Origin: Kiloniella majae
GTDB lineage: Bacteria > Pseudomonadota > Alphaproteobacteria > Kiloniellales > Kiloniellaceae
Assembly (NCBI RefSeq): GCF_002118315.1
Contig: NZ_MTSZ01000003.1
Location: forward strand, 248,001 to 312,000
Length of the DNA stretch: 64,000 nt
Reading direction: 5' to 3'
Under the pieces are notes generated by a model. It did no database searches, was not told the origin of the DNA, and saw only the letters and a list, made by a program, of their open reading frames with translations. A program made the position numbers and the translations under genes. Of this stretch, positions 55,561-63,631 are shown piece after piece (positions within the stretch are counted from its first letter, which is position 1; each line of letters begins with the position of its first letter).

Positions 55561-56361
55561 CTATTGAGCAGCAAAATAGGCGGCAGGTGGTTTGCCCAGG
55601 GTGCGTTTAAACATGGCGATGAAGGCACTGGGGCTGTCATAGCCGAGATCAATGGCGACAGAGGTCACGGCCTCACCAAGGGCCAAACGTTCCATGGATG
55701 CCATCAGGCGACATTGGCTGCGCCATTGACGAAAGGTCATACCCAGTTCTTTGGAAAACAATCTTGCAAGTGTACGGCTGCTGGCCCCTACATCGCTGGC
55801 GAGATCTTCCAATCCCCGTGGATCAGAGGGGGTATGGATCAAGCACTCGGTTACACGGCGCAATCTGAGGTCCTGAGGAAGAGGTAAATGAAGGGGGACG
55901 GTTCTGGCAGCCCGGATTTGGTCCATAAGCACCTGCATCAGTCGCCCGTCTGGACCCTGTTCATCATATTCCACCGGTAGAGTAGCGGCATGGATCAGCA
56001 TTTCCCTCAACAGCTTAGAAACCGAAATGACGCAACAGTTATCAGGCATACCCTGAGAGAATTCTTTGTCCAGATGCAGCGCCCGCCATTTTGAACCATG
56101 AGGTGAATAGACCTCGTGGTCTGTTTCATGCGGAATCCAGACGGCTCGTTGCGGGGGCACAACCCAACTGCCCTGATCTGTGTAGATGGCGAGAACGCCC
56201 TCGGCAGCATAGGCCAGCTGACACCAGGTATGACTGTGCGGCAAGACGCGTCTGCCGGGGCGCATATTGGCGGCACGAACCATGACTGGGCGGACCAGCT
56301 CTTTTGGTACATCATTTGGTTTAGACACCAGTGGCTGATTGGGAGGTGGTTCAATTCTCAT
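55561..56361 (-). CDS. AraC family regulator with N-terminal cupin (NimR-like)
   Basis: The 266-residue protein joins an AraC-type cupin sensor (RRVLPHSHTWCQLAYAAEGVL, then VVPPQRAVWIPHETDHEV) to a C-terminal pair of HTH motifs (LEDLASDVGASSRTLARLFSKELGMTFRQW, then AVTSVAIDLGYDSPSAFIAMFKRTLG). This resembles E. coli NimR (YeaM), which controls the divergent MFS gene nimT. Here too it is divergent from an MFS transporter, so local regulation is likely. The ligand is unknown. Confidence 0.9.
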   Translation of the reverse strand: MRIEPPPNQPLVSKPNDVPKELVRPVMVRAANMRPGRRVLPHSHTWCQLAYAAEGVLAIYTDQGSWVVPPQRAVWIPHETDHEVYSPHGSKWRALHLDKEFSQGMPDNCCVISVSKLLREMLIHAATLPVEYDEQGPDGRLMQVLMDQIRAARTVPLHLPLPQDLRLRRVTECLIHTPSDPRGLEDLASDVGASSRTLARLFSKELGMTFRQWRSQCRLMASMERLALGEAVTSVAIDLGYDSPSAFIAMFKRTLGKPPAAYFAAQ

Positions 56362-56392
56362 GAAGTTTTAGTTGTTATTGTCCGTTTGTCGA

Positions 56393-56409
56393 TATCATAT
56401 GGCATGATA
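56393..56409. promoter_or_regulatory. Dyad between divergent AraC and MFS genes
   Basis: TATCAT (56393-56398) and ATGATA (56404-56409) are complementary around ATGGC in the 116-bp divergent region. It is a candidate AraC-family operator; the arms are short. Confidence 0.3.
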
Positions 56410-56477
56410 GCGCAAGACAGTCTTGCTCGCTATGCCTATTGTAGCGACAACAAAAAAGTCTTGATGGAAAATAACAT

Positions 56478-57698
56478 ATGAAACCCCTCGGTCATTATCT
56501 TAAACCGGAAGTCTGGCGCACGCCCGAAGGCTGTCTGATCATTCTCTCTGCCGCAATGCCGTTGGCTTTTGCGACATGGATGAGCCTTCTAAATAACTTT
56601 GTTGTGGAAAAGGCCGACTTTGGTCTGGCCGAAATTGGCATTTTGCAGTCCGTGCGTGAAATCCCCGGACTCCTGGTGGTGAGTGCTCTTTTATTCCTTC
56701 TCTTTATCAAAGAGCGCACTTTTGGTCTGATGGCTTTGATCTTGTTGGGCGTGGGTGTTGCCGTCACAGGCTTTTATCCCAGTGCATTTGGTCTCTATGT
56801 GACCACGGTGATTATGTCATTCGGGTTTCACTATTACGAAACGGTGCAGATGTCGCTAACCCTGCAGTGGGTTGATAAGGAAAGAGCGCCTCTGTCGATG
56901 GGACGGCAGCTTTCTGCGCGGTCCATCGCATCGATTATTGCTTACGGTATGATTTGGGTAATCTTTACTTTCTTTGGTCTTGATTACAAATGGGTCTATT
57001 TGGCGGGCGGCACGATGACCATCCTGATGGTTCTGTTTGTTGTGCTTGCCTTCCCGTCCTATACGCCAAAGGAAGTGCAGCATAAAAAGATGATCTTGCG
57101 CAAACGCTATTGGCTCTTTTATGCCCTGACCTTTATGGGCGGTGCGCGTCGTCAGATTTTTGTCGCTTTTGCAAGCTTTATGATGGTGGTGAAGTTCGAC
57201 TTTTCCGTTGCTGAAATCACCATGCTCTATTTGGTGAACCAAGCTATTAACTTCTGGTTGGCACCAAAAATCGGGAAATTCATCTCTCGTTGGGGCGAAC
57301 GTCGCGCCCTGATCTGTGAATACATCGGGCTTATTTTGGTGTTTTCCGGTTATGCCCTCGTCGGAGAGGCTTGGGTTGCTGCTGTTCTATATATACTCGA
57401 TCATCTGTTCTTTTCCTTTGCCATCGCGCAGAAAAGCTATCTGCAGAAGATTGCTGACTACAAGGACATTGCCGCTACCTCTGGCGTCAGCTTCTCCATC
57501 AACCATATTCCAGCTGTCTTTATTCCGGTGCTCTTCGGACATGCCTTCCCTGACGAAGCCATGTGGATGGTCTTCGCCGCCGGCGCGGGTATGGCGGTGG
57601 TATCCCTAATCCTCGCCTTCAACGTGCCAAGAGATCCAAGACCCGGTAATGAGGTTGTCATAGGGGGAACAAAACCTTTGCCACAGGCGGCTGAGTAG
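56478..57698 (+). CDS. Major facilitator superfamily transporter
   Basis: The 406-residue protein has about twelve membrane helices with a central basic loop (PKEVQHKKMILRKRYW). The N-terminal half includes VREIPGLLVVSALLFLLFI, in the place of the MFS motif-A loop. The substrate is unknown; the AraC partner recalls the NimR/NimT pair, but the transporter is not clearly NimT. The leftward AraC gene ends its regulatory gap 116 bp away. A terminator lies 28 bp downstream. Confidence 0.88.
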   Translation: MKPLGHYLKPEVWRTPEGCLIILSAAMPLAFATWMSLLNNFVVEKADFGLAEIGILQSVREIPGLLVVSALLFLLFIKERTFGLMALILLGVGVAVTGFYPSAFGLYVTTVIMSFGFHYYETVQMSLTLQWVDKERAPLSMGRQLSARSIASIIAYGMIWVIFTFFGLDYKWVYLAGGTMTILMVLFVVLAFPSYTPKEVQHKKMILRKRYWLFYALTFMGGARRQIFVAFASFMMVVKFDFSVAEITMLYLVNQAINFWLAPKIGKFISRWGERRALICEYIGLILVFSGYALVGEAWVAAVLYILDHLFFSFAIAQKSYLQKIADYKDIAATSGVSFSINHIPAVFIPVLFGHAFPDEAMWMVFAAGAGMAVVSLILAFNVPRDPRPGNEVVIGGTKPLPQAAE

Positions 57699-57723
57699 GT
57701 TTTCTCTCTAAGATTAGGATTTA

Positions 57724-57757
57724 AGAGCGCTGGTATTTACTATCAGCGCTTTTTTTA
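57724..57757 (+). terminator. Intrinsic terminator of the MFS gene
   Basis: AGCGCTG (57726-57732) and CAGCGCT (57744-57750) form the stem, followed by seven T. Confidence 0.9.
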
Positions 57758-57844
57758 TTTGAGTAGAGCTCTCATGCCTCTTGGTTAGTGGATTCAAGCC
57801 TCAGCAAAATAAGTCCCTGAGCGATATTTTCCGAAGTGTAAGCG

Positions 57845-57875
57845 AAAAAAAACCTCCAAGCACGAAGCTTGGAGG
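57845..57875 (-). terminator. Intrinsic terminator of the candidate small RNA
   Basis: On the minus strand CCTCCAAGC and GCTTGGAGG pair perfectly around a 5-nt loop (57875-57853) and eight T follow (57852-57845). Strand choice of the RNA rests on this U-run. Confidence 0.92.
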
Positions 57876-57975
57876 CAAGTTGAACAGGGAGGCTTCACGT
57901 CTGGGAGACGTGGGGTCCGAAGACCCCCAGGCCGAAGCCTGGAAACAGACCAACCGGAGCAAGCTCAACAGTTAG
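57845..57975 (-). ncRNA. Candidate small RNA: three stacked hairpins plus intrinsic terminator
   Basis: Read on the minus strand, the RNA has an apparent 7-bp closing stem (GTTGAGC at 57969-57963 with GTTCAAC at 57885-57879, one G-U). Inside are three hairpins with no spacer: CCAGGC/GCCTGG with a UUCG loop (57942-57927), GGGTC/GACCC with UUCG (57926-57913), and CACGTCT/AGACGTG with a CCC loop (57912-57896). An unpaired CCUCCC follows at 57894-57889. It ends in a perfect 9-bp terminator (57875-57853) and eight U. The 5' end and promoter are unclear. The anti-Shine-Dalgarno-like CCUCCC suggests a regulatory RNA. No Rfam family is recognised. Confidence 0.75.
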
Positions 57976-58124
57976 TCAAAGTAGATATTGCAAAGCAACA
58001 TCTGATGGAAATGAATGTAGCATTTTTTTTTAGGATGTCGATTTACATTATTACAGTGCCGATATGCATTGTGTGCATACCTACTAAGGCTTTGTAATAA
58101 AATCGTAATCTCAGATGTTTTGCC
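57976..58124. other. AT-rich spacer upstream of the small RNA and downstream of LysR
   Basis: No gene is seen. It must hold the small-RNA promoter unless the RNA is cut from the LysR transcript. A short dyad TATGCA/TGCATA lies near 58064-58080. No clear -35/-10 pair stands out by eye. Confidence 0.3.
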
Positions 58125-59060
58125 CTAGAATTTTGATTCTGCGACCTTGCGTAAGAGGAAATCCCGGAAAATGGCAATTCGCTTGGAAGATCTCATTTCC
58201 TCGGCATAGGCAAAATAGGCATCGAACTGAGGACCTTCAACCTCGGGTAAGACCTGTACCAGATCACTTGATTCCTGTGTCATGAAGTCAGGAAGCGCGC
58301 CCAGACCTGCGCCGGAGCGCACGGCCTTCATGATGGCGTAGATGTTATTGATCGCCATGGATGCGCGCCGCAGGCCAGTTCCTTCGGTGCCGACATGCAA
58401 GAGCCAGTTAATATCTGGAAGAGGTGGTTTTGTATCGTCCCCATAGACAACAAGCCTGTGATCCGAGATTTCATTTACAGTGCGCGGCATACCATATTTT
58501 TTAATGTAGCTGGCGGATGCGTAGATATGCATCTGGGCTGTAAGCAGGTGTCGTTGTATCAGATCTGCCTGTCTTGGTGGATGCAAGCGCACGGCGACAT
58601 CGGCTTCGCGCATGGAAAGATCCAGCTCTTTATCCGACAGGATAAGCTGTACTTCTACATCGGGATAAAGATCGATAAATTCATGTAGTCGCGGGGAAAG
58701 CCATGTTGAGCCAAAGGCAACGGTTGTTGTGATTTTAAGCGGACCTTTGGGGCGATCTTTACTCTCGGTTAGCTGTGCTTCTGTCATGGCGAGTTTGCCA
58801 AAGACATCATGAGCGGTTCTATAGAGAAGCTCGCCTTGTTCTGTCAGAATCAATCCGCGTGCATGACGATGGAAAAGCGAAACCTTGAGACTGTCTTCCA
58901 ACGCAGAGATTTGACGGCTGACTGCGGATTGGCTGAGGTTGAGTTGTTCCCCTGCATGAGTAAAGCTTCCGGCTTCGGCAACGGCGTGAAAAATACGCAG
59001 TTTATCCCAATCCATGATGGAGGCTTTCAGACCGCTCCGGCGTTTTGTGCCTTCTGACAA
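58125..59060 (-). CDS. LysR family transcriptional regulator
   Basis: The product has the LysR HTH (DWDKLRIFHAVAEAGSFTHAGEQLN, then SQSAVSRQISALEDSL) and an effector domain (PLKITTTVAFGSTWLSPRLHEF, AVRSGAGLGALPDF). I place the start at TTG 59060, with GGGAG 7 nt upstream, giving 311 residues; an ATG at 59015, without a good ribosome site, matches the usual N-terminus. It is upstream of the small-RNA locus and downstream of trxB on the same strand. The ligand and target are unknown. Confidence 0.9.
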   Translation of the reverse strand: MSEGTKRRSGLKASIMDWDKLRIFHAVAEAGSFTHAGEQLNLSQSAVSRQISALEDSLKVSLFHRHARGLILTEQGELLYRTAHDVFGKLAMTEAQLTESKDRPKGPLKITTTVAFGSTWLSPRLHEFIDLYPDVEVQLILSDKELDLSMREADVAVRLHPPRQADLIQRHLLTAQMHIYASASYIKKYGMPRTVNEISDHRLVVYGDDTKPPLPDINWLLHVGTEGTGLRRASMAINNIYAIMKAVRSGAGLGALPDFMTQESSDLVQVLPEVEGPQFDAYFAYAEEMRSSKRIAIFRDFLLRKVAESKF

Positions 59061-59235
59061 ACCACTTCTCCCTTAGTCTGCGCGTTGAATTCGCGACAGC
59101 GATTCGTAAATTATCAATATCTTACTGTAATTACAGCTTCTTAACAAATTGTGCCTAAGCGTATATTTTTTTGGAAGACTCAAATCAAATGAAATCTCCT
59201 GATCAAATACCGACTTAAGTATGATTTGGACAAAT

Positions 59236-59267
59236 AAAAAGCGAAGCTCTTGCAAGCTCCGCTTTTT
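59236..59267 (-). terminator. Terminator downstream of trxB
   Basis: A long stem (AAAAAGCG..AGCT with AGCT..CGCTTTTT, 59236-59267, one mismatch near the middle) is flanked by A- and T-runs, 21 bp past the trxB stop. Confidence 0.85.
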
Positions 59268-59287
59268 ACCTAGGTTATGTGACCGTT

Positions 59288-60232
59288 CTAGTCATTCATT
59301 TCAGTCAGGTAGCGTTCGGCTTCCAGTGCGGCCATGCAGCCCATACCTGCTGCTGTTACCGCCTGCCTGTAGATTTTGTCAACGCAGTCACCAGCTGCAA
59401 AAATGCCGGGAACATTGGTTGTTGCTGTGCCGGGTGTTGCCAGAATGTAATTTTCATCATCCAGATCCAGCTTATCCTTGAAGATTGCTGTCGCGGGATC
59501 GTGACCGATGGCCACAAACATACCGTTGACATCAAGTTCAGAGAACGAATCATTCTGAGTATCTTTCAGCTTCAGGCCGGTTACGCCATCTGTCGGTGTG
59601 CCCAAGACATCATCTACAACTTTGTTCCACTGAATATCGATCTTCTCGTTTTTCAATAGACGATCTTCGAGGATTTTTTCACAGCGCAGTGCGTCTCTTC
59701 TGTGGACCAAGGTTACTTTGGAACAGATGTTTGCGAGATAAAGAGCTTCTTCAACAGCGGTGTTCCCGCCACCGATAACCGCAACTTCTTTGCCACGATA
59801 GAAAAAACCGTCACAGGTCGCACAGGCAGAAACACCACGTCCGTTGTATGTCTCTTCCCCTTGCAAGCCCAACCAGCGTGCTTGGGCTCCTGTGGCAATG
59901 ATCACAGTGTCCGCAACATAGCTGTTGCCGCTGTCGCCTGTGCAGACAAAGGGGCGCTCGTCAAAATTGACTTCGTTGATGATATCAAAGTGCATTTTGG
60001 TGCCGACGTGTTCTGCCTGCTTTTGCATCTGTTCCATCAGCCATGGCCCTTGGATAACGTCTGCAAACCCGGGGTAGTTTTCGACCTCTGTGGTGATGGT
60101 CAACTGGCCACCGGGTTGGAGGCCCTGCACCAGAATCGGTTCAAGGTTCGCGCGCGCTGCATAGATGGCGGCGGTGTAGCCTGCGGGGCCAGAACCGATA
60201 ATCAGTACTTTGGTACGGTGGGTTTCGGACAT
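59288..60232 (-). CDS. trxB: Thioredoxin-disulfide reductase
   Basis: The 314-residue flavoenzyme has the FAD loop IIGSGPAGYTAAIYAARA near residue 11, the redox-active C137-A-T-C140 in SACATCDGFFYRGKEVAVIGGGNTA, which also shows the NADPH-binding glycines, and the C-terminal GIFAAGDCVDKIYRQAVTAAGMG. It keeps thioredoxin reduced for MsrB and peroxiredoxins. It probably has its own promoter, since the gap to the upstream leftward ELM1 gene holds a terminator. Confidence 0.97.
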   Translation of the reverse strand: MSETHRTKVLIIGSGPAGYTAAIYAARANLEPILVQGLQPGGQLTITTEVENYPGFADVIQGPWLMEQMQKQAEHVGTKMHFDIINEVNFDERPFVCTGDSGNSYVADTVIIATGAQARWLGLQGEETYNGRGVSACATCDGFFYRGKEVAVIGGGNTAVEEALYLANICSKVTLVHRRDALRCEKILEDRLLKNEKIDIQWNKVVDDVLGTPTDGVTGLKLKDTQNDSFSELDVNGMFVAIGHDPATAIFKDKLDLDDENYILATPGTATTNVPGIFAAGDCVDKIYRQAVTAAGMGCMAALEAERYLTEMND

Positions 60233-60410
60233 GCTCTTTGTATCTTTCTCGTTTGTATCTTTATCGGACCAACATTATTCCGAGACACCATAATGACACC
60301 AGAGTTGATCAATATTGACCTCAATGGTGAGAAACGAGGTGGAAATCCCTTCAGTAATCTTGGGGAAATCTCGGCGAAAATCACGATAGAATCGTCTTGT
60401 GCTTGAGTGA

Positions 60411-60433
60411 AAAATAGAGTGCCTTGGCGCTCT
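60411..60433 (-). terminator. Terminator downstream of the ELM1-family gene
   Basis: On the minus strand AGAGCGCC and GGCACTCT (60433-60416, one G-U) form a stem with an AA loop, followed by ATTTTT. Confidence 0.75.
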
Positions 60434-60489
60434 CTACAAGGGGCAGATCAATATCTTTTTAGCTTTATCTGCCAGCGTTTATTTTTCCG

Positions 60490-61497
60490 CTATGGACGTT
60501 TGGAATTATTCAGTTTTTTCAATATGATTTTGGCTATTCGCTGTGATTCGCAAAGCGGCGGGTAGTGCCATGTTTCCAGTGTTCCGGTAAAGGGCCGGAT
60601 AATACCGTCGTCTCTGAGTTTCCTGTGGAAGCGATCAAATTTTTTATTGCCCCCTTCGAGATCTACGGTGAATACAGGGCGACCTGTGCTTGCAGCCTCG
60701 GTCACCATATTTACTGAATCACTGGTCACCACAATGGCATCGGCTGATCCCAAAAGGCCAAAGTAGGGGTTGGGGGACTGCCCATCCCATATGAAAGCCG
60801 GGAGATCTTTTAGGTAGCTTGATAAAAGAGCCTCGTTTTTCTGCCCCGTTCGCCGTGATGTTGTTACCAGAAAACCGCATCCGGTTTGTTGGTGCAGTTT
60901 TTGAAGCTTCTTCCCTAACTGGTGAATGATGTCAGCCGTGAGGTCGTAGGCTTTACTTTTCCCGCCAATCAAGACGGCAACTAATGGTCTGGGTAAATCT
61001 GTAATGCGCGGGGCGAGTTCTTTTTTGCCGACCTCAAGCAGATCTGGTGTGATTTTGTTCAAGGCCCCGCAAGTGGTCAGGACATTGGGGCCTCTTAATT
61101 TGTCATGCTCAGGCGTTACAACCAGATCATACAGCTTGGGCGATACCTTGGGGTCTTGAATCTGGATGGCAAAGGTTTTGCCCTTACTGAGTTTGCGAAC
61201 TAATGCCGTAAAAAGAACAGCCTGACGCCCGCATCCTATAATAATGTCCGGCCAGTTGTCTTTTAGCTGTCCTTTGGCTTTTAGTGCATCCTTTGGCGAA
61301 AACGCAGAAGCTTCATAGATGTGGGTACTTAAGGGAATCAGGGCAGGGGGAAGCCACTTCCAAGGGAATTTCATGCGCACGTGGTGAATGACAGGGGATA
61401 ATCCCATAGCCGTTGCAAGGCCCAGACAATTGGCTTCTATACCGGCGCGTCCATCGCTAACAGCCCAGCAAACAAGGTTTTTCTTAATCTCTGTCAT
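60490..61497 (-). CDS. ELM1/GtrOC1 family protein (DUF1022)
   Basis: The 335-residue protein belongs to the mitochondrial-fission ELM1 family (COG3660): CWAVSDGRAGIEANCLGLATAM at the start, IIGCGRQAVLFTALV, then VLIGGKSKAYDL and AIVVTSDSVNMVTEAASTGRPVF. The fold resembles GT-B glycosyltransferases, and the last segment looks like a nucleotide-sugar site. In bacteria the function is not established; an envelope sugar transferase is possible. In plants the relative acts in mitochondrial fission. Confidence 0.9.
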   Translation of the reverse strand: MTEIKKNLVCWAVSDGRAGIEANCLGLATAMGLSPVIHHVRMKFPWKWLPPALIPLSTHIYEASAFSPKDALKAKGQLKDNWPDIIIGCGRQAVLFTALVRKLSKGKTFAIQIQDPKVSPKLYDLVVTPEHDKLRGPNVLTTCGALNKITPDLLEVGKKELAPRITDLPRPLVAVLIGGKSKAYDLTADIIHQLGKKLQKLHQQTGCGFLVTTSRRTGQKNEALLSSYLKDLPAFIWDGQSPNPYFGLLGSADAIVVTSDSVNMVTEAASTGRPVFTVDLEGGNKKFDRFHRKLRDDGIIRPFTGTLETWHYPPLCESQRIAKIILKKLNNSKRP

Positions 61498-61708
61498 TGT
61501 TCAGGGAATATCGCGCGACAAAAGGATCTAGGCAAGGAAAAGACCATTATTGAGACAGTAACCTAATAGAATTTGTTTGTTGGATCTTGAAAAGATGGAG
61601 GTCACGAGTAATATTGTTACTCAAAATCACTCGATTCGCTCTAATTGTTTATCATGTGACTGCATGAAAGCTTAGGGTGTTACCGGAAACACTGTACAGG
61701 ACGTTTGC

Positions 61709-62209
61709 ATGCGCCGCGTAAAGTTAGATCGCATAGATCTTCGTATACTTCAGGATCTTCAGGAAGATGGACGTGTTACGAACGTCGAACTCGCCCGCCG
61801 GGCTGGTATTTCTGCACCACCTTGTCTTCGACGGGTACGGGCTTTGGAAGAAGCCGGTTTTATTAAGGGATATCACGCAGAGTTAGAGGCAGAAGCCTTG
61901 GGCTATGAAGTGGCCTTTTATGCTTTGGTTGGCCTTACAGGTCAGTCCGAACAGGTTTTGACTGAATTTGAGAACTATATGAATGAGTGGCCGGAAGTGC
62001 GCGAATGCAGCATGACCCGCGGCTCAAACGACTTTGTTTTAAAGTTGGTTGCCCGCAATACCAGTCATGAAAACGAATTAACTGAAAAACTGACGGCTGC
62101 GCCTCATGTGGCGACCGTGCAGACTATTCAGGTCATCAGAAATTCGAAAAATACCCCGGGGGTTCCGATTGATGACAACGATGCGCTTCTTCTGGGGGGG
62201 CAAGAATAA
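61709..62209 (+). CDS. Lrp/AsnC family transcriptional regulator
   Basis: The 166-residue protein has an AsnC-type HTH (KLDRIDLRILQDLQEDGRVTNVELARRAGIS then PPCLRRVRALEEAGFIKGYHAEL) and the ligand-binding RAM/ACT domain (VAFYALVGLTGQSEQVLTEFENYM). It likely senses an amino acid. It is divergent from the ELM1 gene and ends before a strong terminator. Target genes are not evident. Confidence 0.94.
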   Translation: MRRVKLDRIDLRILQDLQEDGRVTNVELARRAGISAPPCLRRVRALEEAGFIKGYHAELEAEALGYEVAFYALVGLTGQSEQVLTEFENYMNEWPEVRECSMTRGSNDFVLKLVARNTSHENELTEKLTAAPHVATVQTIQVIRNSKNTPGVPIDDNDALLLGGQE

Positions 62210-62243
62210 ACCCTGTATCGCACTGTTGTATTAGATGAATAGT

Positions 62244-62286
62244 AAAAGAAGCTCAGAATTTCTTTTGGAATCTGAGCTTCTTTTAT
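62244..62286. terminator. Terminator between Lrp and diguanylate cyclase genes
   Basis: AAAAGAAGCTCAGA (62244-62257) and TCTGAGCTTCTTTT (62271-62284) are perfect complements around a 13-nt loop; it can stop both convergent transcripts. Confidence 0.92.
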
Positions 62287-62308
62287 GTCTGGTGAGCATA
62301 TCTAGTAT

Positions 62309-63535
62309 TCACATTTCGATAACGCAGTTTCGTCCTTTGTCTTTTGCTTTGTAGAGGGCGCGATCTGCTTTCTTCATCACGTCCATTGGATCTTCGTGCT
62401 TTTCAGTCCGTTCAGACACACCAATAGATACGGTGACTTTGACCTTTTTATTTCCAGTGTTTTTTTGTGGCTTTTTCTTTGATTTTGTTGGCTTCTTCGT
62501 GGGGCGATCTGATCCTCTGATAACAAAGACAGTTCCTTGAATACGTTCGCGGACTTCTTCCAGATAGTCGAAAGCCTCATCAACTGATTTCCCGGGGAAA
62601 AGTAAGGTAAACTCTTCACCGCCATACCGATAGGCGCGGCATCCGCCACCAGTCTGATTGAGACGGGAAGAGACCATTCTAAGGACCTGATCACCGACAT
62701 CATGCCCGTAGGTATCATTGAATTTTTTAAAGAAGTCGATGTCTACCATTGCCAGCGTATAACGACGCCCCAGTTTTTTCATGTCGGCAAGAAGTGCCCT
62801 GCGTGCTGGAATACGGGTCAACTCGTCCAGAAAGGCCATGCGGTGGGATTCCTGGAAAAGGCTAAGAATGAGCAGAAGAGTCGCGAGCGTTATGAATATG
62901 GGGGTGGCGGGTAAATCCCCGTACCTCAGGGCGGCCCCAAAAAGAGCGATGAGCCCGCCGAGGTATCCGGCGTCCATTGGTCTGTGTTTGATGATCAGAC
63001 GAACGGTTAAAATAAGTGCTGCAAGACTGAATGCGCCAAAGGAGAGGGCAGGCAAAGGCATCCAGTCCCCCCAGCTGGGACGCCATTGCATCGCATAGTT
63101 TAAATCAATCCAGAGATTGGAGAAAATGCCCAGATCGTTAGCGGGATAGCCAAGGGTGGCGATCATGCCGCTCGCGACGACCAATAAGAGCCCCTTGGTA
63201 AAGCCCGAAGGTGTTAAGAGGCCGCGTTCTTCACTGATTGCCAGCCCCATCCACGCTAATGGGATGAAAATAAATGCAGCAGAGGATTGAGTTTCTGACA
63301 TATCACTACTGAAATAGGCAAGGGCAACAGCAATAGCGAAACAAAAGACGGGGTTGGACTTTCTGAACCAAAGACAAAGCCCTGCACCTAAAACCGACAG
63401 GGTCGTTGGCGCAATGCCGAGTAACAGACCAATCGGTGCCGGATAGCTCTGTGGATAAGCCACGAGATAAATGGCCCCTGTGACAAGCAGAATTGGTGGC
63501 AGATATAGTTTTAAATAGTCCGAAATCACGGGCAA
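62309..63535 (-). CDS. Membrane diguanylate cyclase (GGDEF)
   Basis: The 408-residue protein has about seven membrane helices in its first 230 residues, then a GGDEF domain that begins FLDELTRIPARRAL, with the active-site GGEEF near residue 305 (RYGGEEFTLLFPG) and VDIDFFKKFNDTYGHDVGDQVL before it. It makes c-di-GMP from GTP. A Lys/Thr-rich insertion of about 24 residues (about 341-364, TKKPTKSKKKPQK) interrupts the domain just before VKVTVSIGVSE. No RxxD inhibitory site is obvious. The start codon may be TTG 63535 or GTG 63529. Confidence 0.9.
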   Translation of the reverse strand: MPVISDYLKLYLPPILLVTGAIYLVAYPQSYPAPIGLLLGIAPTTLSVLGAGLCLWFRKSNPVFCFAIAVALAYFSSDMSETQSSAAFIFIPLAWMGLAISEERGLLTPSGFTKGLLLVVASGMIATLGYPANDLGIFSNLWIDLNYAMQWRPSWGDWMPLPALSFGAFSLAALILTVRLIIKHRPMDAGYLGGLIALFGAALRYGDLPATPIFITLATLLLILSLFQESHRMAFLDELTRIPARRALLADMKKLGRRYTLAMVDIDFFKKFNDTYGHDVGDQVLRMVSSRLNQTGGGCRAYRYGGEEFTLLFPGKSVDEAFDYLEEVRERIQGTVFVIRGSDRPTKKPTKSKKKPQKNTGNKKVKVTVSIGVSERTEKHEDPMDVMKKADRALYKAKDKGRNCVIEM

Positions 63536-63631
63536 GGATGCTTTTCGAAAAAGAAAGACGTACGAACAGGCATTAACGCAAGGCGGTACTCTAGGAAAAT
63601 AAAAATGACTTTTTGTGTGAATTTTCCTTTC

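Noticed and set aside
57879-57969. A tRNA-like cloverleaf (7-bp closing stem, GCUC and GGUUGG stretch resembling a D-arm, UUCAA)
   Set aside because: The hairpins lack a proper anticodon loop and T-stem, and the UUCAA overlaps the closing stem, so it is not a tRNA.
57781-57975. A 64-residue rightward open frame
   Set aside because: It runs through the three-hairpin small RNA on the opposite strand; its polar, low-information sequence has no ribosome site or family.
59702-60406. A 234-residue rightward open frame
   Set aside because: It is antisense to trxB, has no known domain and reflects the codon pattern of the real gene.
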